NCBI GenBank assembly: GCA_029215795.1
Contig: JARDYH010000005.1
Coordinates: forward strand, 42,724,001 to 42,788,000
Direction of reading: 5' to 3'
Source: Anniella stebbinsi
Taxonomy: Eukaryota > Chordata > Lepidosauria > Squamata > Anniellidae
DNA length: 64,000 nucleotides
A program made the translations under genes and the position numbers. The notes under the pieces are model-generated. The model did no database searches, was not told where the DNA came from, and worked only from the letters and a program-made list of their open reading frames with translations. Position 1 is the first letter of the stretch. The number at the start of each line of letters is the position of its first letter. Below are positions 11,098 through 22,319 of the stretch, piece by piece.

Positions 11098-13236
11098 TAG
11101 ATATGACCAGCCGTTACTTTAAGGGCAAGTGGGGAGGGTGTTGCTTGCACAGTTCCTGGCAACACACTATAAGCTAGTGTGTCTTGTCTGGGGTTTTGCA
11201 GCAAGCATCACATCAGCCTGCCAGTATTTGAGAACCCTAGACAAGCCCAGCCCTGCCATACTGCAGGGTGAAGCAACATGGAGCAGGAAAGGCAGGAATT
11301 GATGTCTGAATGGTGCAGCAAGACTTTTGGCCCCAGCAGATGTTCCACTCCATTTGGGTTCCACTACAGATAGAAAAAAGTATTGGTGCAACACTGCCTG
11401 TAGAACTGGCCGTCTCTAGTATACCTTAGCAAGAGGATTAGGGCTATTTTTGCACCTTGAGATGCTTAATTAGTGTTTTGCCAGCAGTAGCTTTTCTCTC
11501 CTCCCACTGCTAGAATATGCCCCTGTGAATAATCCACACACACACACCCCATGATGCAGGTTACAGTGTAATCGATACAAGAATAAGCAACTTGCAGCTC
11601 ATCTGTGGTATCAACAAGGCAAGACATACATCTAGAATAATGCATTCAGCTTGTTCAACAAATGAGCTATGCCATCCATTATAGGGTCTGGTTACATACA
11701 CACACATACACACTGGTTAACAGCCAGTCTGACTTGAGAGAAAAATCCTTAGAACATCAGTTATGACTATCAGTCACTAAACATATAAAACAAAGCCATC
11801 TTTGGAACCTCCCCAGGAGATGAGTGGAAATTTCCTAAGCTTTAATTCAAACTCCACTTTGTGGCTGATGATGTCCAAAGAAAGACAATCTAACCTGGAA
11901 CCTAACACATTGTAATACTGACTTCAGGCTTACCAAGATGTCTCTATTTTTTTTAGTATGTTATTAAAGATTATCATTCAATTGTTTAAGATTACAAAGT
12001 CCTTGGTATGTCCAAAATAGTCAACAGATTATCCCCCGCTGCCCGCTCCACCCCAAGAAATATTCATTCAGTGAAACAAAAAACCAGACCTTCCTTCCTT
12101 CTGATTACACCAATTGGGTTTTCTTAGATGTGCCAGCTTATAATTTTGAAAACAAACCTGCTCATTCTACACAGTGACTTTTTGTGCTGCCATTGTGAGT
12201 GCATGTCCAAGAACTCCCTTGTGCCTATTATTCAACAATGGATAACTGCAGTGCGGTCTAGAGATAACAACTAAAAAGGACACCAGTTTTAAATGAAAAT
12301 GTCAATTGTGCTAGTCATAGGCAAAGGCAATTATATGTTTCGAAATCTTCTTAATCCTGATTATTTTTTTGGAAAGCTGCTTAACCTTAGGTTACCCTAG
12401 TCTTTATGCAAGATCAAAATATTTAAACAGATATGAAGAGAAAAATCAAAAGTATGGAACCTAACCATATTACAAGTAAGCATAGCCATTATCTCAGCTT
12501 TTGATGTTCCCACAGTGGATTTCCTCATCAAGCTCTCTACGGACTGTAGAATGACTGTGCTGCTATCATATTTGTTGGTGCAGCAATAACAATAAGGATG
12601 GCAAGGAGCAAGAAACCTACCCCATAAAGCAGGTTTTTCTCAAACTACCATACCTTATGTGCCATTTTCTTGGTCCAAAGGCAGCATACAAATTGAATAA
12701 ATAAAAATAATTTTATTTATTTATTTATATAAAAAAACTTGGTTGCCTTTCAGGGCACAAGCAGACAAGACAAAATAGCAGTCAAGTAAAAAAAAAAAAA
12801 CTATCTCAACATCCCCTTCTGCCCCCCAAATGTAGGGCAAATAGTAAAAGGGAGCAGGTTGCAATGTGTACCATGATCATCAGCATGGTGGTTGGAAAAA
12901 GGTTAGGGTTAGGGCAAATGACTTATGACATGCAAATGTTTGTTACTGTAGCCTAGTGGCCCCCTATTTGGGTTTTAAAAGGAGCTTTGGGAACAAGTGA
13001 CTGATGGTGGAAAAGTAGCTGGAAAACAGGGCGTACTGGACCCTTTACCTTTCCATCCTTTCCCTAATCCAAATCCATTCCTCATCTTGTTGATTTTAAA
13101 ATGTATACTTTGGGATACTGGTGAGAAGATTGGGCAGGTCTTTCTCTGTGTTGGTAACCACATCATAGAATTGGCTTCCATGTGAGAATCGCCTGGCCAC
13201 ATCCTTTGTTGCTGCATCTAAAAACAGTTCTTTCAT
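11098..13236. other. Non-coding stretch with minor repeats
   Basis: It contains short (CA)n runs near 11539 and 11698, a LINE-tail-like fragment at about 12660-12735 (GGCAGCATACAAATTGAATA followed by A/T-rich repeats), a poly-A run near 12788 and two TTAGGG units at 12902-12914. No gene is recognised. Confidence 0.45.
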
Positions 13237-13280
13237 CTCTTCTCTTCTCTTCTCTTCTCTTCTCTTCTCTTCTCTTCTCT
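13237..13280. repeat. (CTCTT)n microsatellite
   Basis: About nine units of the pentamer. They give the lysine/arginine/glutamate-repeat frames on the minus strand and serine/leucine-repeat frames on the plus strand between 13096 and 13526, which are not genes. Confidence 0.95.
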
Positions 13281-13566
13281 GCTTTCCCACTTTCTTTTGG
13301 CTCCTTTCTGTTTGAATGCTTTGGAATGTGGTTCTGTGCCTCTCTTAGCATGGAGAAAGGGACTCGGCCAACACGAGAAATAGTGACCCCTCCTCTCAGC
13401 ACCGTATGACTTTCCAGCTTCATGTGGTGCATGTCTGTCCCCAGGTGGGCTCCTCTTGGCACTATCCAAGTCCCTCACTACAGCCTGCATCCCCGATGCT
13501 ACCTCTGATTTCAGATTCCCCTGCATCCTGCTACCCCTCCCCGGATGGTATTCTCCAAGTCACACC

Positions 13567-13662
13567 CACCGGACAAATCCAAGGAGGTTCCATGGGTTGG
13601 ATATGGAACTGCTGGGGGTTGGATTAGGCCTTTGGGCCAGAGGTTCCATATTCCTGCTTTAG
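13567..13662. repeat. Old interspersed repeat ('GGGCCAGAGGTTCC' family)
   Basis: It contains TTTGGGCCAGAGGTTCCATA followed by CCTGCTTTAG, a pattern I know as the end of a widespread vertebrate DNA-repeat family (GGGCCAGAGGTTCCCCACCC). Only one end is recognisable. Confidence 0.4.
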
Positions 13663-14017
13663 AAAATTTGCTTTTTGGGAAGGGAGTTGCTTTAATTTAT
13701 TTTATGGTAGTGTCTTTGTTTCTTTATTTTCAATGTCAGCTTGACAGGCAATGTGGTATAGAATGCCTTAAAATCAGTAATAAGTAAATCTGCCCAGTTT
13801 TAATCCCAACATAATGATTTAAAGCAAACAACAACAGCAAATAGTCTCAGTAGTAAGTGTTGACAAAATTAACATGTTGATTCATTTAAATAAGTTAAGA
13901 GCACATGTAGTACAAAAATGGTTAGTTTTGCTTCTCTTGCAGTCACCCCAGTCCTGAGTAGCACAGCATTTCTGTGATAGTTATCAACTGATCCCAGCCT
14001 CTAAAGTACAACCTCTG

Positions 14018-14290
14018 TTTCACCCATGTCCTGCTTGTGGGTTCCTGGTCGACAGCTGGTTGGCCACTGTGTGAAGAGACTAGATGTCTTTGAGTATACT
14101 GTCGATTTTATGCTTTTATGGTTTAAAATTTTGTATATTGGTTTTAATGTTTTTAACTTTTGTAAACCGTCCAGAGAGCTTTGGCTATGGGATGGTATAG
14201 AAATGTAATAAATAAATAAATAAATAAATAGACACTTGGTCAGGTCTAGCATGGCTCTTTTTATGTCCTTATGTACAGATGTCCTTATGT
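14018..14290 (+). repeat. SINE/LINE-derived repeat split by an L2 3' end
   Basis: The left part (CATGTCCTGCTTGTGGG, GGTTGGCCACTGTGTGAA, up to GACTAGATG near 14084) and the right part (CACTTGGTCAGGTCTAGCAT, ending TTATGTCCTTATG) together make one copy of the family seen at 9771-9921. The L2 end at 14086-14230 sits in the middle, so the L2 inserted later. Confidence 0.65.
14086..14230 (+). mobile_element. L2-type LINE 3' end inserted in an older repeat
   Basis: This is a short L2 3' UTR ending with the signature GTAAACCGTCCAGAGAGCTT, TGGCTATGGGATGGTATAGA and a (TAAA)n tail. The flanking halves of the host repeat join with little loss. No clear target duplication is seen, which is usual for this LINE group. 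Confidence 0.75.
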
Positions 14291-14775
14291 ACAAATCGAC
14301 ATCAGAATCAAATGAGTTCAGATTTCTATGAATCTGAACTGTGGATCCCACAGCAGACTAGATTTTCCAAAATTGCACAGATTCTACAGACTTGTGGACT
14401 GCTTTGCTGCTGCTGCTGCTGCTACTGTTGTTGTTGTTGCTTACTTTCTGGAATTTTACTCAAATTTAGTTGTAGAAAAAGATGTTTAAAAAGCCAAAAT
14501 ACTGGCACAAACATGTGCAGTTCCCCCATAAGCTAAAGCATGAAATATGCATTTGGGGGAATTTGCACATTTGGGGGAGAATTTGCACATTTGGGGGATT
14601 TGTGCATTTTCGCAAGCGTGAATTTGTGCAAATGCAAATTTGCACAGATTCAGAAAATGGGGGGGGGGGGGAATCTAACTCTGCCAATGAGTAGACAATG
14701 GAATAAAAGGCACCTGACCATGGAATGCAGACAGAATGGATTTGACAAAATCTGTGTATCCCTACTGTGAAGTTC
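14291..14775. other. Partial hAT-like element with a short tandem repeat
   Basis: The right edge reads GTGTATCCCTACTG, which resembles the CCCTA end of the hAT-like elements here, but no matching left end was found. Inside, about three 20-bp units of the type GGGGGAATTTGCACATTT are arrayed at 14555-14615. A TGC-rich triplet run lies at 14402-14440 and a 13-base G run at 14659-14671. Confidence 0.4.
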
Positions 14776-15309
14776 AGCCTCCGACCAGATGGAACTAATC
14801 CTTTTTACAAAAGCTAAAATCAAGGGCAGTGCTGGAGAACTGGCAGTGGTGGAGATGGAATCTAGCCTCCCTGCTCATTCTTCCACACAGGACACTGTTG
14901 AGATTTTCACTTTCAAAGTAGGGATCCATCTACACAGCCCCAGCTGTTGCACTGCAGAAGGAAACCAGAAGTGCCTAGTTGTACACATGGTTCCTCATCC
15001 ATCCAGTGTAAGCCTCGTCCTGCATGTATGGTAACCCTAACTGGACCTGGCAAGTAACTTTCTACCAGCAGTCTGCTTACACTTCTAGGATGCAAGACAA
15101 CTGAGGAAACCTCTCAGGCTGCCAAGTTCACCATTGACAAGCAACACCTTGGTATAAAGGTGCTATTAGATGATTGATCAAGCCATCCCAGAGGACACAG
15201 TATTAAGGAGGCAGTGGGCAGTTTGGGAGTAAAGAGTAACTACGTCTGACTTCATTGAGCAGATATTTGAGCGAAAGCACGGCTACCTTGTCCAAGGTAG
15301 TATTCTCCT
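14776..15309. other. Non-coding stretch before the L2 relic
   Basis: No repeat or gene was recognised with confidence. The 3' part may be a decayed 5' continuation of the L2 LINE that becomes readable near 15310. Confidence 0.35.
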
Positions 15310-15709
15310 AATCTATATAGTCAATGGAGCAATGGATGCCATCAGTATGTTGATGATACTGAATTCTATTTCTCCTTGCCGTCAGAGTCAGCTGAAGTGG
15401 TGAAAGTGTTGGACCAGTTCCTGGAGGCTGTAATGGGCTGGATGAGGGCTAATACACTGAAGCTGAATCCTGATAAGACGAAAGCTCTGTTGGTTGGTTG
15501 GTGGGTAAGCGACCTGTTCTGGATGGGCTTGCACTCCCTCTGAAGGAGCAGGTGCATAGCTTTGGAGTAATCCTAGATCCATCCTTGTCACCGGAAGCCC
15601 ATGTGGACTCCGAGGCCCAGAGTACTTGGGGTCAGCTTCGGCTGATCTGCCAGCTATGGCCTTTTCTGGACAGGGGTAACCTAGCCACAGTAATACATGC
15701 ACTGGTAAC
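15310..15709 (+). mobile_element. L2-type LINE ORF2 relic, left part
   Basis: This is the reverse-transcriptase region of an L2 element. Translation gives QYVDDTEFY, the catalytic YxDD motif of palm motif C, at about 15340-15366. It is followed by an ALKLNPDKT-type segment (TLKLNPDKTKALLVG, about 15453-15497), then RPVLDGLALPLKEQ after a frame shift near 15500. Several disabling changes are present. The sequence continues at 17124 after an inserted hAT-like element, so it is a dead, 5'-truncated copy. Confidence 0.85.
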
Positions 15710-17123
15710 TAGGTATGTGTATCATATCATTAAAATATTGAATAACGATACGATAGAACATCCTACAATAATTATCGGATACGATAAAAATCATCCAATA
15801 ATTATCGGTATTTTATCATATTATCGGAAGGCTCTTTTTCATTTGGGGCCACATGGATGGAGCTTGAAGGTGGGGTGTGTTTGCAAGGATTCTAGCAGGC
15901 TTCAATCACAATGTTGGAGGAGGTGTGGGTTTTCCATCTTTGTTGGGAGTAGGAGTTGAAGGAGAAGGGTGGATTTTGGAGGAGGCCTGTGCGTTTTACT
16001 TATAGTTACTACTGATTTTGGTGGCGATTGTAGATTTTTTTTATTATTATTTGCTGTACAGCTCAGTAACTCAACTCTGATGGCAGGATTCCAAGGGCTC
16101 TTGTTTTTCCTACCATAACCTATTGAGGGGATGCTAAGCATCTCACACTGACTACGGTTTAGTCCTGCCTTCATCTGTCTGCCTGCCAGCCAGTTTGCCA
16201 CCTTTGTGAGGTAGCTAGATCTCTGGGTCAAGGCCTCGAGTTCTATGGCATACTTATGCAAAGAGCTAGCAACTGCCACTCTGCCTGCATTTGCCCATCT
16301 CTGCCTGCCTGCATCTGCCCACCTCTGCCAAACTGCCTGCCTGCATCTTCCTACCTGCCTGCTGCCTGTGCCTGGGAATTGTCTGGCTTGACATCTGGCT
16401 GATTTCTGTATGGTAAGTCATACTGGGCCTGCTTTGCAGGGCCTCTTGTAGTACTGCCTTATGTGTGGTTTAAAAATCTAGCTTTCCTTGGAGGATAGGC
16501 AAACTCCCTCATCAATTTGTTGAACAAGCTGTGTCATGAGTCCACTAGTCTCCCTACAGCCCTTTGGTAAGGTCCCCAACTTTAAGGACTAGCTCTTTAA
16601 AAATTAGGATTTCTCAGCAGCAGCATGGAGTGAATTACCACCAGAAACAGTGCATGTGTTGTTGAGAACTTATTTCTGAGTAACAGCTGCAGCTGTGTGT
16701 CTGAAATTGAGCACAGATGAGCCCCCTCAAGGCCATCTGTGAGATGCCCATGAGTACTGGGCAGTGTCTCTTGAAAAAGGACCACTTATGCCACCTGAAA
16801 CAGTATATTTTGAAAACTTTCTTCCAAGTAATGCTTGCACTGATTGTTCTGTAATTTGGCACACATGACTAGCAACACTTAGTCTGCACTGTGGCCAAGT
16901 TTCAAACCTGTAACTTGGAACATAAAGAAGTTTTAGGCCTTTCTGCCTCAAAAATCAACTCTATAGGGCAAAATGTAGAAACGATATAAATATCAGATTT
17001 CTGATAATTATCAGAAATACGATACGATATGATTAACCTACGATAATATCGGAGCCGATAATTTTTTTGGTCCAAATTTCCGATGATGATACGATACAAT
17101 ATTTTTTGGGGTACACATCCCTA
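15710..17123. mobile_element. hAT-like non-autonomous element (C) nested in L2
   Basis: Its ends are TAGGTATGTGTA and TACACATCCCTA, inverted repeats of each other. The flanks are an exact 8-bp duplication, CTGGTAAC (15702-15709 and 17124-17131), which fits the hAT target pattern nTnnnnAn. Removing the element rejoins the L2 frame at ALVTS-like codons. Subterminal regions are rich in ATCGGATA/ACGATA-like units in both orientations. The 1.4-kb interior encodes no recognisable transposase. Internal blocks such as TTGGCACACATGA echo the repeats of elements A and B. Confidence 0.85.
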
Positions 17124-17812
17124 CTGGTAACTTCCTGATTAGACTATTGCAATGCACTTTACATGGGGTTGCCCTTGAAGATGACTCAGAAGTTGCAGTT
17201 AGTGCAAAATGCAGCCGCTAGTCTGCTGACTGGAACATCTCCTAGAGACCATATAACACCGGTCTTAAAGGAATTGCACAGGCTGCTAATATGTTTCTGA
17301 TCAGAATTCAAGGTGTTGGTAATGACATTTAAAGCCCTAAACGGCTTGGGACCTCGATACTTGAGGGAGCGCCTCTCCCTATATCTGCATGCTTGAGACC
17401 TGAGATCTGTCGGAGGAGTCCTTCTCTGTGCCCCACTAATGCAAGGTATACACTATGGTGGGACATGGGAGAGGGCTTTCTCAGTTGTGGCACCCCGACT
17501 GTGGAATGCCCTCTCCTTGAAGGCCTGACTGGCACCAGCACTGGCTTCATTTTGGCACCAGGTTAAGACATGGCTTTTTTTAACAAAGTGTTTGATAGCT
17601 AAATCCACCAGCCTGCACACTGTCTTGTTTTAATTGGATTTTACTGTTTTAAAATTTTGTATTGGTTTTAATATATTAATGGTTTAATTTGTTTTAGAAT
17701 TGTATATTTATTGTTTTATTTTATCTGTATGCTGCCCTGAGATCCTTGTGATATAGGGTGGGATAAAAATGTTTTAATTAATAACTAAATCAAACAAATA
17801 AATAGACATGGG
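17124..17812 (+). mobile_element. L2-type LINE ORF2 relic and 3' UTR, right part
   Basis: Continues 15310-15709. The frame fragments read LQLVQNAAASLLTGTS-like, then LKELHRLL, FKVLVMTFKALNGLGPRYL and VAPRLWNALS-like, which are the C-terminal landmarks of L2 ORF2. The 3' UTR ends with TGCCCTGAGATCC, ATAGGGTGGGATAAAAATG and an A/T-rich tail near 17765-17812. Stops and frame shifts make it a relic. Confidence 0.85.
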
Positions 17813-18591
17813 ATAGTGAAAGAGGAGAAGAGCAAAGGAGGGCAGCAGTATATTAATGCCCACTGCTTGGATTTTCACATTTAAAGAAGGGATTCATCTG
17901 CCTATGCCCAGCTGCTGCATTGCAGAGGGGAACAATGACTGAAGTACCTAGTTGAACGTATGGTACAACTAGGAATTGTGGTAGAAATGTTGCATAAACA
18001 CACACACACACACACACACTTTCCTGCACCCACACAGTTTCCCATTCATAATCTCTGGGCTATTTATTAGCCGAGCCCAACCTTCTCTGAAATTTGGGCT
18101 CTGCCATTAACTAGTACAGTCTCAGACCTCCCCACCACTGCCGTCACACTTTTCCTTTTGCTCCAAACCCATTCAGCTCTGCAGCAATGTTACAGGTACC
18201 AAGGGTCTTGAAGAACATAGTCTATAGCAGGTGAGCTCCTTGCGAACTGAGGCCAAAGTGCAAACTCCCGCCATTACTTTTCTATGAACCAACCCCTCAG
18301 TGAAAAGTTAATTGCTTTACTTCTTCATAAACACTTCTGTACAAAAGTGAAATACTTTACTGCTTAAGGTAGAGTACTGTGTTATATAAGTAGGTAAATG
18401 GGAGTTCAGTCTTCCCTAGCAAGCAACCTAATATAAAACAAATGGCTGTCTTTTATCCAGTGTAAGCAGCCTATAGTAGAAAATCCATGGGTTGGTTGCG
18501 TTAGATACTACTGATACTACCACAACTGCATACTATACTTATCATTAACTTACTAGAGTTATTACCACCTCTGTCACATGTGGACCCTGTT
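17813..18591. other. Non-coding stretch with a (CA)n run
   Basis: A (CA)n run spans 17998-18019. A 55-base segment at 18278-18332 resembles one at 23929-23984 (listed separately). Otherwise nothing is recognised. Confidence 0.45.
18278..18332 (+). repeat. Short ancient-looking duplicated sequence, copy 1
   Basis: The segment from CTTTTCTATGAACCAACCCC to CTTCTTCATAAA aligns with 23929-23984 (CTTTTCCGTGAATCAACCCC to TTCTTCATCAA), with about one base missing and roughly a dozen substitutions. It is either an old dispersed repeat or a duplicated conserved non-coding element. Confidence 0.5.
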
Positions 18592-19302
18592 CAGACGACA
18601 TGCAAAGACATGGTGGTTAACCATTTTGAGTTAAATGTTATGGCTGTTATGAAATGCAGTTGATAGCTGTGTAGCTTGAAAGAAAGAATACTTAAACTTT
18701 GAAAGAAACAACGCCTTTACTTCAGGCACAAGACAACTGTTCAAGTCAGGAAGCACAGTAAAGTAAGCAATGTAAACGAAAAGTTGAAAGTAACAATAAC
18801 TAACGAACTCCGTCTCTAACGTCGGCTTTCTCCTTTCTTTGTAAACGCTCGGACCGGCGTGGTCGCACTCTCGTCTCTGTTCTCCTCAGACGTCTGCGTT
18901 CCTTGGCATCTTTTAAAGGAGTTTCTCCCTCTTCCTCAGAGGATACGGGCGTGGTTCCACCTGCTGGATCGTCATTGAGATCAGCACTCATTTCCGAGCG
19001 CTGATTCACATCAGCTGACAGAGAGGGGCTGCTAAGCGCCTCCTTCTCCGTACCAGGATCTGGATCAAACTCACGATCCCTGTCTGCTCGTGCCACGCCA
19101 TCTGACAGCTGCTTCTCCTGCTCAGAAACACGAGGGGTAAACACAACATCGGCTTAGCTTGTCATATGAGCCATGATTTAGTGTTTCGTGTGAACCATTC
19201 TTCACCACAGGGCCTACATAACCATGGTTTAAACACTCTCACCATTTGCTGAAAAGGAGTTAGCAGCCTAACCATGGCTTAGTGTGTTGTCTGAACAGGC
19301 CC
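18592..19302. mobile_element. TIR element ('CTGTTCAGACGACA' family) with a nested insertion
   Basis: The outer ends CCTGTTCAGACGACATGC and TGTTGTCTGAACAGGCCC are inverted repeats. The arms also carry ACCATGGTT/AACCATGG motifs facing each other. The middle (18645 to about 19150) is foreign: it holds a retroelement fragment with an arginine-rich C-terminal tail. Related TIR elements lie at 22958-23332, 54937-55127 and 63709-63927. Confidence 0.6.
18645..19150 (-). mobile_element. Retroelement fragment, probably Ty3/gypsy-like 3' end
   Basis: A minus-strand open frame (18800-19144, 114 codons) is rich in charged residues and ends with RPRRSERLQRKEK and a stop. RRSxRL tails are typical of the C-terminus of vertebrate gypsy-type Pol. 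After the stop comes about 150 bases that could be LTR, ending CATTTCATAACA (complement at 18645-18656), i.e. the CA end expected of an LTR. The fragment is more GC- and CpG-rich than its surroundings. No upstream RT or integrase and no second LTR are seen, so it is truncated. Confidence 0.5.
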
Positions 19303-20417
19303 ATGATGCCCTTCCCTCCTTGGAATCAGAAACCCTTTTCCATATCATGATGTTTTGCAGTATTTATCCCTGTAGCCTTGCATGTAAGATTAAAGGCAGC
19401 CATGCCCCCAAATGCCATTTTAACGCTGTGCAAAACTGCTGGACAGTTATTAGTTTTGCTATGCTCCCCCCCCCCCCCGCTTGATGTTCCCAGCATCACA
19501 TCTCCTAAGCAACTGATATCAGAGCCTCCATTCTCCCTTGAAATACTATTTGAAGTGTAGTAGAAAACATGTAGGCTACAATCTAACACAGACACAGGCA
19601 CAGTGAAGCCGATTGAAAAGAATGGATGTAAGCTCACCTAATTCACCATAGCTTGGCTTCAGAACAGTAACGCTAAATTGATCCATATGATTGGAATCTT
19701 GCCCAGATTTATTTTATTTTATTTTATTTGTTAAAAATCCCAGCACAATAATTTTGAAATTAACATTATCAATACACTAATGCAGTCTGAAGGCTAGTTG
19801 GGCCTGCCTTAGGAAGTGATGTTATGAAGAGAACCTTTAATTCTAGCAGCCCTCAAAGCAGGAAGCCTTTTCCTTGAGGAATAGTACACTTGAAAACTGC
19901 AGATTACAATTTAATATTAACCAGATTTCTACATTAAATGTGATTTCCGAGAACAATTTGATTTCTCTCTTACCTCCACTCCCTTTAAAAATGATCAAAA
20001 CGGTGTGCAACAGCAAGCAGCTCCTGGACTGAGACCATGCCTGCCTGCAATTTAAACATCAGCCTTTGCAATTGCTGAACACCATCAGATTTGGCTGTCA
20101 CTCACTCGCTCCGCTGTCAGTCTTAATCTGCCTCTGAGGCCGGCGTTGCTCCCATGTGGCCTTGTTTTGTTTCCAGTGCATGGTTACACATAATCAAAAC
20201 TGGGGTAGGAAAGGGAAACATCCTTCATAGGGTGAGTCATAAGTTGAACCATGTGGTGCAGATCCAGGCTTCATTCACACAACCATTTGAGGCTGTGGAA
20301 ATGGGTCAGTCATCTGAAAGCCAACGCCACCTGCCATGCATTGAGCATTTCCCAAACATCAAGGTGCTCAGCTATGAAGCTTTCTGGGTGGCCCTGGGCA
20401 TCTTTGAATCTTTGAGC
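19303..20417. other. Non-coding stretch
   Basis: A 13-base C run lies at 19466-19478 and a (TTTTA)n run at 19708-19729. The stretch 19880-20130 is repeat-poor and could hold conserved non-coding sequence, but I cannot show it. No gene is recognised. Confidence 0.45.
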
Positions 20418-20425
20418 CTAACTTC

Positions 20426-22319
20426 TAGGGATGTGCACAGTCCAAAAAATTGGATTGGAATTGGAATTGGAATTGTTGTTGCAGATCGGATCAGAGGTAT
20501 TTCGGATCCGATCGGATCCGATTCTGATCAGAACATCGGATATCCGATTTTCAGATCGGATGCCTTTTAGTCCCTTTAGACTTGATTTTGGAGGGGAGGA
20601 AAGCCTGTATCTTTGGTATTTCTAAAGACAGAATCATGAAACTTTGTACAAGTGCAGATGGGTTGTTGCCAGTCATGTGCCCAGAATTGCAGACAGAGGG
20701 GTGGAGGCATTACTTGTAAGTAAGCCTTCAAAAGTCACTTTTTCGCCAGTCATCTGTTCCTTTTTCAATTTACTCCTGTGTCTCAGGGGCATGTTTAAAA
20801 TGGTTTTTTGGCGGGTAAGACCATAGACATAACTCTACCCCCTTTTGCAGACACAGGGGCACGGTTTAACTGAAATGGAATTGTGAAAAATGGGTTTGCC
20901 CATTGCATGCAAACTGCAAAGTGCTTTCATTAGATCCCATCCCCAGAAACTGAACTCAAACTTAGGGAACGTACAGAGGGGCTGAACGTTGCTCTACCCC
21001 CTTTTCACAGACACAGGGGCATGTTGCTTACTAAAATGGAACTGTTAAAAATGGCTTGTGCTGGTAAATAAGACCATTGCAAAGTGCTCTCTCATTAGAT
21101 GCTGTCCCCACAAACACCACACCAATGTGAGGAGCGCACAGAAGGGGTGTACATTTGCCCCCGTTTCACAGACACAGGGGCACTGTTTAACTTGAATGGC
21201 ATGTGTTTTATTGAACTTTGGGGACTCTGTGGACTTCTCCTTGAGGGAGAAACCCCAGTCCCATAGCTTAAGCAATTGGAGCGGCATGCTCTACTCGCAG
21301 GTTGGATCTGGCAGGCAGCAGCAACAGCTGTAGCAGACAGGCATTCAAAGGGTGAAGTCAGGAATGGAGGGGACTCTGTGGACTTCTTCTTGAGGGAGAA
21401 ACCCAAGTCCCTCAGCTTAAGCAAGGAAAGCTGCAGAAAAAGACCAGAAACTTCCAAACTCCACCAAAATCCAATATCAATTCCAGCTCCAAACCACACT
21501 CCTTCCACTCTAACTAACTAAACCCCACAGAGAGCCAAAAGGGCTTCTACTAAGCCCTCCTCCAGGGGCAGATCTACACTGCTGTTTTAGAGCTTTAAAG
21601 CACTTTATAACAAGAGTGACAACTGTTTTGGAGTGTGTCCTGGGCCCCAACAGTTGTCACTACTGTTATAAAGCACTTTAAAGCACTTTAAAACAGCAGT
21701 GTAGATCAGCCCCTGCATTGCGATTGGAGGCTGCAGGAAGTCTTTCACAGGATTGGGTGATGCATTGATGTAGTGTAAAGTACAATTGGTGGATCAAGCT
21801 GTCAAACACACACACACACAGCCTCCCCCCCCCCTTTATGGAAGTTTAAAATAATAAACCACTCATTGCCACTAAAGTCTTGCACCAATTTCTCTGGAAT
21901 TTTTCACACATGAGTAGACACAAACAATCTCCCATGTAAGGGAGTTTCAACTTTCTACCTTTTAAAATAAAAGAGTTACACAGCACATTCTTTGCTGTAA
22001 GTCCAAAGTAAGTTTAAAATGCCATAATAAACCACTCATTGCCACTAAAGTAGCCATATCCAATCTCCTATGTCAGGGAGTTTCAACTTTCTACCTCTTA
22101 AAATAAAAAAGTTACCTCACATTATTTTTTGAAGTCCGCTGTCAGTTTAAAATTCCATAAAATGGAGGTCCGATCCTCCAATTTTTCCAATCCGGATCAG
22201 ATCCCTTCGGATCGGTTCAGATGGTTCATAGGACCAGAATTGGAATCGTTTCGTTTTATCCGATTTTGGCCAGATCAGATCCAGATCATGGATCATATCT
22301 GATCCACTGCACATCCCTA
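20426..22319. mobile_element. hAT-like non-autonomous element A (1.9 kb)
   Basis: The ends TAGGGATGTGCACAG and CTGCACATCCCTA are inverted repeats. The flanks are an exact 8-bp duplication, CTAACTTC (20418-20425 and 22320-22327). Subterminal zones are packed with GGATCGGATC-type units in both orientations. The interior has degenerate tandem repeats of about 165-170 bp (units beginning CAGACACAGGGGCA at 20850, 21007 and 21169; units beginning CCACTCATTGCCACTAAAG at 21858 and 22030). A GGGGACTCTGTGGACTTCT block is duplicated at 21219 and 21369. It is the same family as 44871-46577. No transposase frame. Confidence 0.85.
21565..21715. mobile_element. Foldback element nested in hAT-like element A
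   Basis: The perfect-looking arms GGGCAGATCTACACTGCTG and CAGCAGTGTAGATCAGCCC flank GTGTCCTGGGCCCCAACAG. Element B has the uninterrupted sequence CTCCTCCAGCATTGC at the corresponding place, so B gives the empty site and the insertion is younger than the split of A and B. Confidence 0.8.

Noticed and set aside
12902..12914. TTAGGG repeats as an interstitial telomere
   Set aside because: Only two units; expected by chance.
13096..13526. Frames with repeated REEKR or LLFSS
   Set aside because: Direct translation of the (CTCTT)n microsatellite.
20426..22319. CRISPR-like or satellite array because of regularly spaced repeats
   Set aside because: Only two or three degenerate units of about 165-171 bp inside a transposon with clear ends, in a vertebrate-type sequence.
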